Assembly: GCF_001651865.1 (NCBI RefSeq)
Contig: NZ_LPUX01000055.1
Span: 1-64,000, forward strand
Source of the DNA: Sinorhizobium glycinis
GTDB lineage: Bacteria > Pseudomonadota > Alphaproteobacteria > Rhizobiales > Rhizobiaceae
DNA: 64,000 nt
Reading direction: 5' to 3'
Shown here piece by piece: positions 44,472 to 53,974 of this stretch. Made by a program: the position numbers and the translations under genes. A model generated the notes under the pieces. That model ran no database searches. It was not told the DNA's origin and saw only the letters and a program-made list of their open reading frames with translations. Position 1 is the first letter of the stretch. Every line of letters begins with the position of its first letter.

Positions 44472-46592
44472 ATGATTCCGGCATTGAGGCTTGGTGGGCA
44501 AGGCGCAGTCCTGGTTCTGTTCGTACTCATTCTCCAGCTGCTTCTCGGCCTCGCCGCTCCTTCGGCAGCTCAGGAGGCTGCGGCGGCCGCGCCGCCGCCC
44601 AAGGTCCAGCAGTTGATCGAGCTGCTGGACGATCCGGAGGTGCGGCAATGGCTGGCAGCCAAGCAGACCGTGCCGCCGCCGGCGTCTGCCGTGCCGCCGA
44701 AGGGGGTTGCCTCGCAATGGGTCGCGCAAATCAGGGGACATCTCGGTGGCATGCGCGAAGCCGCGCCGCGGTTGGTCCCCGAATGGATGGCGGCAAGAGA
44801 GCGCATAACGGCGGAGATGCACCAGGGGAGCATGCCGATCCTGCGCGGTTTCGGCTTGGTGCTCCTTGTCGGCTACGGCGCCGAGTTTCTGCTGCGCTAT
44901 CTCCTGCGGCGGAGCGCCAAAGGGAGCGCAGTACAGGCCGGACACGGCCTTTCCGCCTTTGTTCGCATTGCGCCGCTCGTCGTCTTCGCAATCGCGGCGA
45001 TCGCCGCTTTCGTACTTGCCGACTGGCCGAGCCGGCTGGAGGCGGCGGTCGCGCCGCTCTTGATCGCCTGGATCGTCGCCCGTCTGCTGATTGCAGTCGC
45101 TGCTGCAATGGCGAAACCGGCAGAAGAGAATGCGGATGGGGTCGAGGCCCCTGCGGCAGACACGTCGCCCGCGCCGGATGTGGTACAGTTCTGGTACAGG
45201 CGTTTCGTGCTGATCGTTTGCGCCGCCGCCGCCCTGTGGGCCGTCATGGATATGATGCAGGCCCTCTCGTTCCCGGCCGACGTTCGGGACCTGACCGGCG
45301 CCGCTCTTGGCCTCGTCTTGCTCGGCATCGGCATCGCCACGGTGCTCCACCGGCCAGCTCCGGACATTGCTGTCGGGCGGCGGATCTTGCGCAACGCGCT
45401 GCTCGTTGCTTTCCTCATCCTGCTGTGGCTCCTCTGGGTCGCTGGAATGAGGGTCGGATTCTGGATCGGCATCTATGCTCTCGGCCTGCCGCCGCTGTTG
45501 CGCACCGTCAGTGCTGCGACGCGGACGATGTTGGATGCACAGGCGGCCGACAATGTCCGGGTGATGCGCAATGTGCTGATCGACCGAGGCGCGCGGTTCG
45601 CCATCATCGCGCTCGCGGCCGCCTGGCTCGCCATCGTCTTCCGCTTCAACGGCAGCGCTATGATGCAGGATGATGTCTTCAACCGCGTCTTCCGGGGCGT
45701 ACTTTCCGGGATCGTCATCCTGCTCGCTGCGGATCTGATCTGGCAACTGACGAAGGAGTTTATCAATCTGCATGTCAAGCGGGCCAGCGTCGACGTCGCC
45801 GACCCGGTTCAGCTCGCCCGCGGCATGCGGCTGCGCACACTGCTGCCGATCCTGCGCAACTTCCTAGCCGCCTTCATCGCCGTCGTCGCCGGCATGATGG
45901 TGCTCTCCGGCCTCGGCGTCGAGATCGGCCCGCTGATCGCCGGCGCCGGCGTCTTTGGCGTCGCCATCGGCTTCGGCTCGCAGACGCTGGTCAAGGACAT
46001 CATCAGCGGCATCTTCTACATGATGGACGATGCCTTCCGAGTCGGCGAGTACATCCAGAGCGGCAGCTATATGGGGACGGTCGAATCCTTCAGCATTCGC
46101 TCCGTCAAGCTGCGCCACCACCGGGGGCCGGTGTTCACCGTGCCTTTCGGCTCGCTCGGCGCGGTCCAGAACATGAGCCGAGACTGGGTCATCGACAAGT
46201 TCAAGATCAACGTCTCCTACGACACCGATGTCGCCAAGGTGAAGAAGGTGGTGAAGGGGGTCGGGGCCAAACTGCTCGAGGATGAGGAGCTCGGGCCGCT
46301 GATCATCGAGACCGTCAAGATGAAGGGCGTCGAGCAGTTCGGCGACTACGGTATCACCTTGAGCTTCGCCATGACCGCCAAGCCGGGTCACCAGACCCAG
46401 ATCAGGCGGCGGGCCCAGGCGATGATCAAGGAGGCCTTTGACGCCAATGGTATCAATTTTGCCTCGCCGACCGTGCAGGTTGCAGGCGACGATGCGCAAG
46501 CGAGCGCCGCCGCCGCCGCGACCCGCGATGCGATCGCCAAGAAGAACGCCGCCTTGGCTGCCCCGCAAGGAGGGGAGGCCGCCGCGGAGTAG
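44472..46592 (+). CDS. Mechanosensitive ion channel, MscS family, with long N-terminus
   Basis: 706 residues, much longer than MscS. A signal peptide (LVLFVLILQLLLGLAAPSAAQE) and a periplasmic Pro/Ala-rich region to about 115 precede about ten membrane segments and the MscS core: GPLIAGAGVFGVAIGFGSQTLVKDIISGIFY is the pore-lining TM3, followed by VGEYIQSGSYMGTVESFSIRSVKLRHHRGPVFTVPFG of the beta domain. It opens under membrane tension to relieve osmotic shock. Its location between two polysaccharide gene sets suggests no specific role beyond stress protection. 150 bases with a repeat separate it from the exoP-like gene. Confidence 0.9.
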   Translation: MIPALRLGGQGAVLVLFVLILQLLLGLAAPSAAQEAAAAAPPPKVQQLIELLDDPEVRQWLAAKQTVPPPASAVPPKGVASQWVAQIRGHLGGMREAAPRLVPEWMAARERITAEMHQGSMPILRGFGLVLLVGYGAEFLLRYLLRRSAKGSAVQAGHGLSAFVRIAPLVVFAIAAIAAFVLADWPSRLEAAVAPLLIAWIVARLLIAVAAAMAKPAEENADGVEAPAADTSPAPDVVQFWYRRFVLIVCAAAALWAVMDMMQALSFPADVRDLTGAALGLVLLGIGIATVLHRPAPDIAVGRRILRNALLVAFLILLWLLWVAGMRVGFWIGIYALGLPPLLRTVSAATRTMLDAQAADNVRVMRNVLIDRGARFAIIALAAAWLAIVFRFNGSAMMQDDVFNRVFRGVLSGIVILLAADLIWQLTKEFINLHVKRASVDVADPVQLARGMRLRTLLPILRNFLAAFIAVVAGMMVLSGLGVEIGPLIAGAGVFGVAIGFGSQTLVKDIISGIFYMMDDAFRVGEYIQSGSYMGTVESFSIRSVKLRHHRGPVFTVPFGSLGAVQNMSRDWVIDKFKINVSYDTDVAKVKKVVKGVGAKLLEDEELGPLIIETVKMKGVEQFGDYGITLSFAMTAKPGHQTQIRRRAQAMIKEAFDANGINFASPTVQVAGDDAQASAAAAATRDAIAKKNAALAAPQGGEAAAE

Positions 46593-46670
46593 GGAAGCAG
46601 GAAAATCGCCTGCCACGCGCTCCGCCTCGATGTTGACATCGCAAGGGGAAGGCGGGATAGCTCGCGGCGC

Positions 46671-47768
46671 ATGAAGATCGCCTTCTACGCGCCATTGAAG
46701 TCCCCGGATCATCCCGTCCCCTCTGGCGACAGGCAGATGGCGCGCATGCTGATCGAAGCGCTCAGGCTTGCCGGACACGAGGTCGAAATCGCATCGCAGC
46801 TGCGAGCTTTCTCGCGCGAAGCGTCGGACGCGGCCTACCTGAATTTGCGCAGGCAAGCAGATGAGGAAAGCGCGCGCCTTCGCCGGACCTGGGCAGATAA
46901 CGGGGCCCCGGACGCATGGTTCTGCTATCATCCCTATTACAAGGCCCCTGACCTTGTCGGTCCCGCCTTGGCCGCCGAATTCGCCATGTCCTACGTCACG
47001 GCGGAAAGTTCCTATTCGTCACGGCGCAACGAAGGGGCGAGAAGGCTTGCCCAGGATGCGGTCGCGGCTGGCGCAAGGCAGGCGGCGGTGAACATCTGCT
47101 TTACGAAGCGCGATCGCGAAGGGCTCGAAGAGGCCGTGCCGGAGGGGCGCTATGCCATGCTGGCGCCTTTCATCGACGTGCGACGTTTTCAGGCAACGCC
47201 GAGGAGGAAACCGGACGAGGCCCGCCTGATCGCCGTCGCGATGATGCGCCCGGGCGACAAGATGGACAGCTACCACATGCTCGCGGCTGCTCTGCGACTG
47301 GTCGTCGACATTCCCTGGACGCTGACGATCGTCGGCGATGGCCCATCGCGTGCGGAGGTGCAGTCGGCGTTCGCCGGATTGCCGGCGGAGCGGCTGGACT
47401 GGGCCGGCGAGAATGCGCCCGAAACGGTGGCGGGCCTCCTCTTCGGTAGCGATCTCTATGTCTGGCCTGGATGCGGCGAGGCCTACGGCCTTTCCTATCT
47501 GGAGGCGCAGGCGGCCGGCCTGCCGGTTGTGGCGCAGGCGACCGCCGGCGTACCCGAGGTCGTCAGAAATGGGGAGACCGGGCTGTTGACGGAGACAGGT
47601 GACGTCGAACTTTTCGCCGGCGCGATCCGGCGCTTACTCATGGATCAGGGGCTGCGCGCCGAACTCGGGACCAGGGCGCGGCGCTTTGTACTCGGGGAGC
47701 GCTCCTTGACTGCCGCGGCCGCGCGGCTTGAGACTATTTTCGGCGCTTTCGTGAGGAAGACGGAATGA
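46671..47768 (+). CDS. Glycosyltransferase family 4
   Basis: 365 residues. The N-domain opens MKIAFYAPLKSPDHPVPSGDRQMARMLIEAL; the C-domain has ARLIAVAMMRPGDKMDSYHMLAAAL and CGEAYGLSYLEAQAAGLPVVAQATAGVPEVV. It overlaps the NodB-like deacetylase gene by four bases, so the two act in one pathway, perhaps adding and then deacetylating a HexNAc. Start ATG 46671 follows AAGGCGGGATAG. Confidence 0.87.
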   Translation: MKIAFYAPLKSPDHPVPSGDRQMARMLIEALRLAGHEVEIASQLRAFSREASDAAYLNLRRQADEESARLRRTWADNGAPDAWFCYHPYYKAPDLVGPALAAEFAMSYVTAESSYSSRRNEGARRLAQDAVAAGARQAAVNICFTKRDREGLEEAVPEGRYAMLAPFIDVRRFQATPRRKPDEARLIAVAMMRPGDKMDSYHMLAAALRLVVDIPWTLTIVGDGPSRAEVQSAFAGLPAERLDWAGENAPETVAGLLFGSDLYVWPGCGEAYGLSYLEAQAAGLPVVAQATAGVPEVVRNGETGLLTETGDVELFAGAIRRLLMDQGLRAELGTRARRFVLGERSLTAAAARLETIFGAFVRKTE

Positions 47769-48535
47769 AGACGGGGCCCATCTGGCAAGCGCTTGTCGAC
47801 CGGCTCGACCAAATGCAGGAAGCCGGTCAACGCGCCGATTTCTGGCTGCGCGACGACGATGCGATCGAACCGACGGCGGCGCTTCATCGATTGCTCGACT
47901 TGACGGACCGGTTTTCGGTGCCGCTGACCCTGGCGGTGATCCCGGCGCATACCGACGCGCGCCTCGAGCGCTGCCTCGCCGGCCGCCGTGACATCAGCAT
48001 CGCGGTTCATGGCTGGTCGCACGAAAACCATGCGCCGCCGGGAGAGAAGCGCCAGGAACTCGGCGGCCATCGTCCCGGCGGCACGGTTTCCGAAGAACTG
48101 CGCGCCGGATATGCCCGTCTCAAGGCGCTCTTTCCCGCTTCCTTCGTGCCGTTGCTCGTCCCTCCGTGGAACAGGATCGATACGGACATCGCCGCTGGAC
48201 TGGGCGGCATCGGGTTTCGGGCGCTGTCCGTCTTCGGGCCGGAGGCGAGCGGCAAAGCCGCCGCTCTTCTTCGTCCGGGACTGCAGATCATCAACACCCA
48301 TGTGGACGTCATCGATTGGCACGGAACGCGCGGCTGCCGCGATCATGTGCAGATCGTTCGGGATATTCTCACGAGAGTGGAGCAGGTTGCCAAGGGCGGA
48401 GGCACGGTCGGCATTCTCACGCATCACCTCGTCCATGACGAGAATGTGTGGGTGTTTCTGTCGAAGCTGTTCGAGACCACTGCCACCCACCCGGCCTGCC
48501 GCTGGCGGAACGTATCCGACCTTATAGGTCGATGA
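47765..48535 (+). CDS. Polysaccharide deacetylase-like (NodB-fold) protein
   Basis: 256 residues. Metal-binding motif 1 reads FWLRDDDAIEPT near residue 27 in place of TFDDG; motif 2 is VHGWSHENH near 80; later PPWNRIDTD and GILTHHLVHDENVWVF. This divergent branch of the NodB fold is found beside glycosyltransferases. It probably removes acetyl from a sugar of the product made by the upstream glycosyltransferase. No signal peptide, so it acts in the cytoplasm. Converges with the MBL gene, overlapping by 14 bases. Confidence 0.82.
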   Translation: MKTGPIWQALVDRLDQMQEAGQRADFWLRDDDAIEPTAALHRLLDLTDRFSVPLTLAVIPAHTDARLERCLAGRRDISIAVHGWSHENHAPPGEKRQELGGHRPGGTVSEELRAGYARLKALFPASFVPLLVPPWNRIDTDIAAGLGGIGFRALSVFGPEASGKAAALLRPGLQIINTHVDVIDWHGTRGCRDHVQIVRDILTRVEQVAKGGGTVGILTHHLVHDENVWVFLSKLFETTATHPACRWRNVSDLIGR

Positions 48536-49352
48536 CCTGATGGTCGCGGGCCGCAAAGGCCCCCCCGAAGAATGCCTGTACTTCCTGTTCCATTGCCGCA
48601 AGCGCCGCATCGGTGCGCGACGGGTCGTGGTGGAACATGGCAAGGCGCGGAATGCTGGCGGCCATCGCCAGGCGCGAGCCGTGCATCCCGGTCGAATGCC
48701 CGTAGCCGCGGTAGGCTGCCATCTCCGATTCCAGATAGGTGCAATCGTAGACCAGCAGGTCGGCGCCCGCGATGAACTCGAGAAGTTCCGGATCGAGGAT
48801 TCCCGGTTCATGCTCCGTGTCGTAGATGAGAACGACGGCGCGGCCGCGCCAGTCGACCCTATAACCGACGCAGCCGCCTGGATGGACGAGGCTCATCGTG
48901 CGGATCGATACGTCCTTTCGCGGCGAAAGCGTCTCGCCCGGACGGAAATCGACGGTGTCGAGGCTTGCCTGACAGATGCCCGGGCCAACCGGGAACCACG
49001 GTGGCCGCATGAACTCGTTGATCATTTCCGCCGTGGACATCTTGCCGTGCAGATGGCCGGACCAGAAACGTACCGCCGAACTGCAGCGGTAGATCGGCTT
49101 GAAGTAGGGCAGGCCGATAATGTGGTCGTAATGGGTGTGGGTGAAAAAGACGTCGAATTCCGAGACGCCCTCGGACATCAGCGACAGGCCGGCTTCGCGC
49201 AATCCCGAGCCGGCGTCGAAGATCAGCACCTCGGCGCCGCAACGGACTTCGATGCAGGGCGTATTGCCTCCATAGCGTAGGAACTGCTCACCGGATACCG
49301 GCAAACTGCCCCTTACGCCCCAAAACTTCACTCGAAAGGTGTCGTCCTGCAT
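48522..49352 (-). CDS. Metallo-beta-lactamase-fold phosphodiesterase-like hydrolase
   Basis: 276 residues. VKFWGVRGSLPVSGEQFLRYGGNTPCIEV and the zinc motif FTHTHYDHIIGLPYF near residue 71-85, then LIYDTEHEPG, HSTGMHGSRLA and FHHDPSRTDAAL. The pattern matches the PhnP/RNase Z-like group of MBL proteins, which cleave cyclic phosphodiesters or nucleotides. Its two plus-strand neighbours at 49607 and 52618 look like nucleotide cyclases, so a cyclic-nucleotide phosphodiesterase role is attractive but unproven. Divergent from the DUF3095 gene; the 254 bases between them have no gene. Confidence 0.83.
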   Translation of the reverse strand: MQDDTFRVKFWGVRGSLPVSGEQFLRYGGNTPCIEVRCGAEVLIFDAGSGLREAGLSLMSEGVSEFDVFFTHTHYDHIIGLPYFKPIYRCSSAVRFWSGHLHGKMSTAEMINEFMRPPWFPVGPGICQASLDTVDFRPGETLSPRKDVSIRTMSLVHPGGCVGYRVDWRGRAVVLIYDTEHEPGILDPELLEFIAGADLLVYDCTYLESEMAAYRGYGHSTGMHGSRLAMAASIPRLAMFHHDPSRTDAALAAMEQEVQAFFGGAFAARDHQVIDL

Positions 49353-49606
49353 TCCGTTTCGGTTTCATCCTGCTCGCTCGGGCACTTTGCCCGGGCGCGC
49401 TGATTAGACAAGCACAAATCATGAGGGTCCTGCAATGCCATTGGCACTCCAGAACGCGGAATGCTTGCCGGCCGGCTTCTTGAAAGCTTATCGTCGTCGG
49501 GCTTAACCTGATTTAAGTATTGTCTTAACCGGTTCAAAATTGAGAAGTTCCGCCCGAGCCCTGAGAATCGGAACCAATCATTCGCAAGGTTAAGGGGGCA
49601 GCATTC

Positions 49607-50794
49607 ATGGCGCAGCCGGCCGACATGCAGTTTTACGAGAGCCTGCCTCTTTTCGAAGAGTTCGAGGGCGTCGCCGACGAGGCGAATTACAGGCCTCTGC
49701 CTGAGGGGTGGTCGCTGGCGGTTGCCGACATCGTCGATTCGACCGGGGCGATCGCCGACGGGCGATACAAGAGCGTCAACATGGCTGGCGCCAGCGTGAT
49801 CTCGGCCCTCATGAACGCACTGGACGAAAGAAACCTGCCTTTCGTCTTCGGTGGCGACGGGGCGCTCGCCGTCATACCCGCAGCCTTGGCCGCCAAGGCA
49901 CGCACGGCACTTGCGGCCGTCAGGACGTGGGTAGCGGAAGAGCTCGGCCTTGAACTCAGGGCGGCGCTCGTCCCGGTCGCCGACATTCGCGCCGAAGGTC
50001 TCGACATGCGCGTCGCCCGCTTCAAGGCGAGCGAGGAGGTTTCCTACGCGATGTTCTCGGGCGGTGGCGCAAGCTGGGCGGAAGCGGAGATGAAGGCGGG
50101 ACGCTACCGGATCGACGCTGCGGCGCCGGGGACCAGACCGGACTTGACGGGGCTCTCCTGCCGCTGGAATCCGATCGTCGCCCACCACGGCTTCATTGTG
50201 TCGATCATTGCCGTGCCCGGCGAACGAGGCAACGGTCCCGAATTTCACGCATTGATCGCCGACATCGTCGCCTTGGCCGAGGGCGAAGAGCGCGGCGGCC
50301 ATCCCGTCCCGGAGAACGGTCCCGAGCCGCGCCTTTCGATGCCTGGGATCGCCATGGAATCGCGCGCCCTCGCCTCACCGGGCAAGCGCCTTTTGGTCTG
50401 GCCATGGATAGCGCTGCAGAGCGCCCTTCTTTTCGTGTGCTTCAGGATCGGGCTCAATATCGGCAGGTTTGATGTCGCCCAGTACAAGCACGATCTCGCC
50501 AACAATTCCGACTTCCGCAAATTCGACGACGGCCTGAAGATGACGATCGATGTCAGCGCCGGCCGGCTGAACCAGATCGAGGAGCGGTTGAAGCGGGGCG
50601 CGGAGGAGGGCGTTTCCCGCTACGGGCTGCATCGGCAGGATTCCGCTTTGATGACCTGCATCGTGCCGTCCCCGATGAGCCGCGATCACATGCACTTCAT
50701 CGACGGCGCGGCCGGCGGTTACGCCATGGCCGCACGCAACCTCAAGGCAGCCCTTGCAGGACACGGGCCGCAAGCCCGCGTATTCAAGCCTTGA
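49607..50794 (+). CDS. DUF3095 family protein, class III cyclase-like
   Basis: 395 residues, AAGGGGG ribosome site. The N-terminal part has VADIVDSTGAIADGRYKSVN near residue 39 and FVFGGDGALAVIP near 79, resembling the two metal-binding Asp sites of class III cyclases. The C-terminal half (FRIGLNIGRFDVAQYKHDL...DFRKFDDGLKMTIDVSAG) is the characteristic DUF3095 region. No membrane segment except a weak hydrophobic stretch (WPWIALQSALLFVCFRIG). Activity has not been shown for the family to my knowledge. It converges with the UDP-sugar dehydrogenase, overlapping by 11 bases. Confidence 0.82.
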   Translation: MAQPADMQFYESLPLFEEFEGVADEANYRPLPEGWSLAVADIVDSTGAIADGRYKSVNMAGASVISALMNALDERNLPFVFGGDGALAVIPAALAAKARTALAAVRTWVAEELGLELRAALVPVADIRAEGLDMRVARFKASEEVSYAMFSGGGASWAEAEMKAGRYRIDAAAPGTRPDLTGLSCRWNPIVAHHGFIVSIIAVPGERGNGPEFHALIADIVALAEGEERGGHPVPENGPEPRLSMPGIAMESRALASPGKRLLVWPWIALQSALLFVCFRIGLNIGRFDVAQYKHDLANNSDFRKFDDGLKMTIDVSAGRLNQIEERLKRGAEEGVSRYGLHRQDSALMTCIVPSPMSRDHMHFIDGAAGGYAMAARNLKAALAGHGPQARVFKP

Positions 50795-52133
50795 CGATGT
50801 GATCGGCTGCCAGGCCACGCCGCGCAAAGACGTTGCGGGTATCGACGATCAGCGGCGCCCAATCGAGAAGAGCGCCGTAATCGATGGCGTCATGGTCCGT
50901 TGCAACGAGCACGGCGTCGAAATTGCGCACGTTCTTCTCGTCGAATGCGATCGACCGGCGGCCCTTGAGCGCAATGTGCTCCCGGGTCGAGGGAATTTCC
51001 TCGACATGCGGATCGTAGAAGGCCGCCTTGCCGCCGCGTTCCTCGATGAGTTCGATTAGCCGAAGCGAGGGGCTTTCGCGAATGTCCGGCACGTTCTTCT
51101 TGTAGGCGAGGCCGATGATCAGCACGTTCGAACGGCTGAGCGCCTTGCCCTGCCTCAGGTCGAGCGCCTCGGCAAGCCGCGTTACCACGTGGCGCGGCAT
51201 GGCAGAGTTGATCTCCCCCGCCAGTTCGATGAAGCGCGTCGGCAGTTCGTATTCGCGCGACTTCCAGGTCAGGTAGAAGGGGTCGATTGGAATGCAATGT
51301 CCGCCAAGCCCGGGACCGGGATAGAAGGGCATGTAACCGAACGGTTTCGTCTTCGCTGCTTCGATGACTTCCCAGATATCGATGCCCATTGCCTCGTAGA
51401 CGACCTTGAGTTCGTTGACGAGCGCGATATTGACCGCCCGGAAGATGTTTTCCGTAAGCTTCACCGCCTCGGCCGTCGCATTGGACGAGACCGGCACGAC
51501 GGTCTCGACTACGGCGGCGTAGAAGCGCTCCATCAGCGCTGCCGCGAGCGGCCCGTCGCCGGCCACGACCTTCGGGATGCTCGCCGTCTCGAAGTTCCGG
51601 TTGCCGGGGTCCTCCCGTTCAGGCGAGAAGCCCAGGAAGAAGTCCTCGCCCGATTTCAGGCCGGTCTCTTCCAAGATCGACCGGACGATCCCATCGGTCG
51701 TACCGGGATAGGTGGTCGATTCGAGAACGACGAGCTGGCCCGGCCGCAGGCAGGCCGCGATCGAGCGCGACGTCCTCTCCACGAAGGAAAGATCGGGGTC
51801 GCGATGCCTGGTAAGCGGCGTCGGCACGCAGATGACGATCACGTCGCAACCGCCGAGTTCGGCAAAGTCGGTCGTCGAGCGAAACCGCCCGGCGGCGGCC
51901 TCCCCGCTGAGCGCCTCGTCCGAGACGGCCTCGATATAGGAGTGTCCGCCGTCGAGCGCGATGATTTTTTCCGGGTCGATGTCGAAGCCGGTGACCGAGA
52001 AACCTGAGCGCGCGACCGCGATGGCAAGAGGCAGGCCGACATAGCCGAGGCCAATGATGCCGATCTTGGCCGTGCGGGCGGAGATCGATTCGAGAAGCCT
52101 GTCGTGATGAAGGGAGGTCAAGGTCGTTTCCAA
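50784..52133 (-). CDS. UDP-N-acetylhexosamine/UDP-hexose 6-dehydrogenase (WbpA/TviB/UDP-ManNAc dehydrogenase type)
   Basis: 449 residues from a TTG at 52133, whose ribosome site is weak. NAD site IGIIGLGYVGLPLAIAVARSG near residue 25; catalytic Cys near 280 in GLGGHCIPIDPFYLTWK; C-terminal UDP-binding domain VLIIGLAYKKNVPDIRESPSLRLIELI. It oxidises a UDP-sugar C6 to the uronate. The CIPIDPFYL motif is typical of the HexNAc-type branch (WbpA, TviB, WecC) more than of UDP-glucose dehydrogenase. It would supply an acidic sugar that the lyase at 53975 could cleave. Transcribed alone. Confidence 0.9.
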   Translation of the reverse strand: METTLTSLHHDRLLESISARTAKIGIIGLGYVGLPLAIAVARSGFSVTGFDIDPEKIIALDGGHSYIEAVSDEALSGEAAAGRFRSTTDFAELGGCDVIVICVPTPLTRHRDPDLSFVERTSRSIAACLRPGQLVVLESTTYPGTTDGIVRSILEETGLKSGEDFFLGFSPEREDPGNRNFETASIPKVVAGDGPLAAALMERFYAAVVETVVPVSSNATAEAVKLTENIFRAVNIALVNELKVVYEAMGIDIWEVIEAAKTKPFGYMPFYPGPGLGGHCIPIDPFYLTWKSREYELPTRFIELAGEINSAMPRHVVTRLAEALDLRQGKALSRSNVLIIGLAYKKNVPDIRESPSLRLIELIEERGGKAAFYDPHVEEIPSTREHIALKGRRSIAFDEKNVRNFDAVLVATDHDAIDYGALLDWAPLIVDTRNVFARRGLAADHIVKA

Positions 52134-52617
52134 TTTGGTGGGCGAACAAGCCGTTCTGGGGACGGGTGGCCGCGCGAGTTGGTTCGGTTTTGTTGGCGAG
52201 AAAGCCGCGCCAAGTCAAGCGCGGGCCTGCGGCGCCGTGCATCTTGCACAAAGGACGCTGCAGCACTTTGAATTGCTGCATGTTTTATCTTTAAACCGGC
52301 GACGATTTAGGGAATAGGTGCAGCGTCGTTCCATCGACAACCCCGACAATTAGAGGGTGTAAACGGATAGCCGGTTCCGTGTAGGATTCACCTACGATTA
52401 AAAATTGTGAATCTCACTGGAAATCTGGCCCGGCGGTGAATATCTGCAAGGCAGAGTCGTGGCGATCGGATCGCTGCGCGCCGCCGCCGCCGGATGCGGC
52501 CGGAGCCTTTCTTTACTGACGGTGCCACAGCCAATGCTGCCGGGGCAGGCGATCTCGTTCGCCAGTTCTACAGGGCGTGCGGGCGGCATTCGCCGTCGCG
52601 ACAATGAGGACGTGGGA
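52134..52617. repeat. Divergent intergenic region with a module A/B repeat
   Basis: 484 bases. The repeat at about 52249-52323 (AAAGGACGCTGCAGCACTTT then GAATTGCTGCATG...TTTAAACCGGCGACGATTTAGG) lies upstream of the dehydrogenase gene. Beyond it is a short AT-rich stretch (52385-52415) that may be promoter. The cyclase frame is open leftward to 52459 but this part lacks gene features. Confidence 0.55.
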
Positions 52618-53967
52618 ATGAGTGCGATCAACGACAATGTTTCCGAAATCCTCCTGGACAAGGTCGCGGATTGGTTGATGCGGACGTCGCTCAGTGACGA
52701 ATCGCTCGAGACGATCGTGCGCGGCTTCTGCGAGCGACTGGCGGCGGCCGGCCTGCCTCTCATGCGCGTCCACCTGTCCTTTTCGATGCTTCATCCGCTT
52801 TATGACGCGCTCGGCTTCACCTGGTGGCGCGGCCGGGGCGTAGAGGTCAGCGGTCTTCGCCACGAGGAACTGGCGCTCAATCCCGATCGGTTCCTCCGCA
52901 GTCCCTATTACTATCTGCTCAGCAACAACCTTGACCACGTGCGGCGACGGATCGACCCGGCCCTGCCTTCCGAGTTCCCGATCTTCGATGAACTCAAGGA
53001 ACAGGGAGCGACCGACTATATCGCTTTCATGCAGCCGCTCGGCGCCGTCTCCGAGCACGGCATGGTCGGCTCCTGGACGACTGATCGCCACGGCGGCTTC
53101 AGCGACGACGTCATTGCCGCCTTGCTTCGGCTGCAGAACCATCTGGCGATCGCTGCCAAGGTCGCCGTGCTCGGCAAGCTCGCCGACAACATGTTGACCA
53201 CCTATCTCGGCGCGAATGCCGGGCGACGGGTGCTGAGCGGTCAGGTCCGCCGGGGTGATGGCGAGACGGTTCGCGCCGTCCTGGTCATGGCCGACATGCG
53301 CGACTCGACCGTTCTTGCGGAAAAGGAGGGGCGGCAGGCCTACATCGAAACGCTGAACGGTTTCTTCGACGCGATCGCGACGCCGTTCAACCGCCATGGC
53401 GGTCAGATCCTGAGCTTCGTCGGCGATGGGTTCATCGCCGTCTATCCCTGCGGCCGGCACAAGGAACCCTCGGAACTTGCCAGCCGCGAAGCCTTCGCCG
53501 CGGTCGGCATGGCGCGCGCCCGCGTCGCCGCACTCAACGCTGATCGGAAAAGGCAGGGCCGCGAACCGATCGGCTACGGCGTCGGCCTTCACGTCGGCAA
53601 CGTCATGTTTGGCAATGTCGGACTGCGGGACCGGCTCACCTTTTCGGTTTTCGGCTCGGCCGTCAACGAGGTGCAGCGGCTGCAGAACCTGACGAAGAAG
53701 TATGGCCACAACGTCGTCGCGAGCGAAGCCTTCGTCAATTATTGCGGCGGCGATTGGCTGACGCTCGGGCAGGAGAGGTTGCGCGGCGTGCGCCAGAAAT
53801 TCACGGTTCTCTATCCCAAGGACGCGGCCCTCACCGCCATTGCGCAGGAACGCGCCGACGATCAGACAGAGGATGGACTTTCCGAAGCGGAGCATGTCAT
53901 GCTGCTCTATCGCAACAAGATCGGGCCGCCGGGGCCGCGCGGCCTGATCGACAAGATGCTCCAATGA
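52618..53967 (+). CDS. Class III adenylate/guanylate cyclase
   Basis: 449 residues from the ATG at 52618 (GAGGA seven bases upstream; the open frame extends 53 codons further). An N-terminal sensor-like region of about 215 residues (LHPLYDALGFTWWRGRGVEV, QPLGAVSEHGMVGSWTTDRHGGFSD) precedes the cyclase domain: metal site 1 VMADMRDSTV near 224, metal site 2 LSFVGDGFIAVYP near 266, and RLTFSVFGSAVNEVQRLQ near 340. The purine-specifying Lys position appears to be Ser (QILSFVGDG), so substrate and activity are uncertain. Soluble. Followed at seven bases by the lyase-like gene. Confidence 0.87.
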   Translation: MSAINDNVSEILLDKVADWLMRTSLSDESLETIVRGFCERLAAAGLPLMRVHLSFSMLHPLYDALGFTWWRGRGVEVSGLRHEELALNPDRFLRSPYYYLLSNNLDHVRRRIDPALPSEFPIFDELKEQGATDYIAFMQPLGAVSEHGMVGSWTTDRHGGFSDDVIAALLRLQNHLAIAAKVAVLGKLADNMLTTYLGANAGRRVLSGQVRRGDGETVRAVLVMADMRDSTVLAEKEGRQAYIETLNGFFDAIATPFNRHGGQILSFVGDGFIAVYPCGRHKEPSELASREAFAAVGMARARVAALNADRKRQGREPIGYGVGLHVGNVMFGNVGLRDRLTFSVFGSAVNEVQRLQNLTKKYGHNVVASEAFVNYCGGDWLTLGQERLRGVRQKFTVLYPKDAALTAIAQERADDQTEDGLSEAEHVMLLYRNKIGPPGPRGLIDKMLQ

Positions 53968-53974
53968 GGGATAA

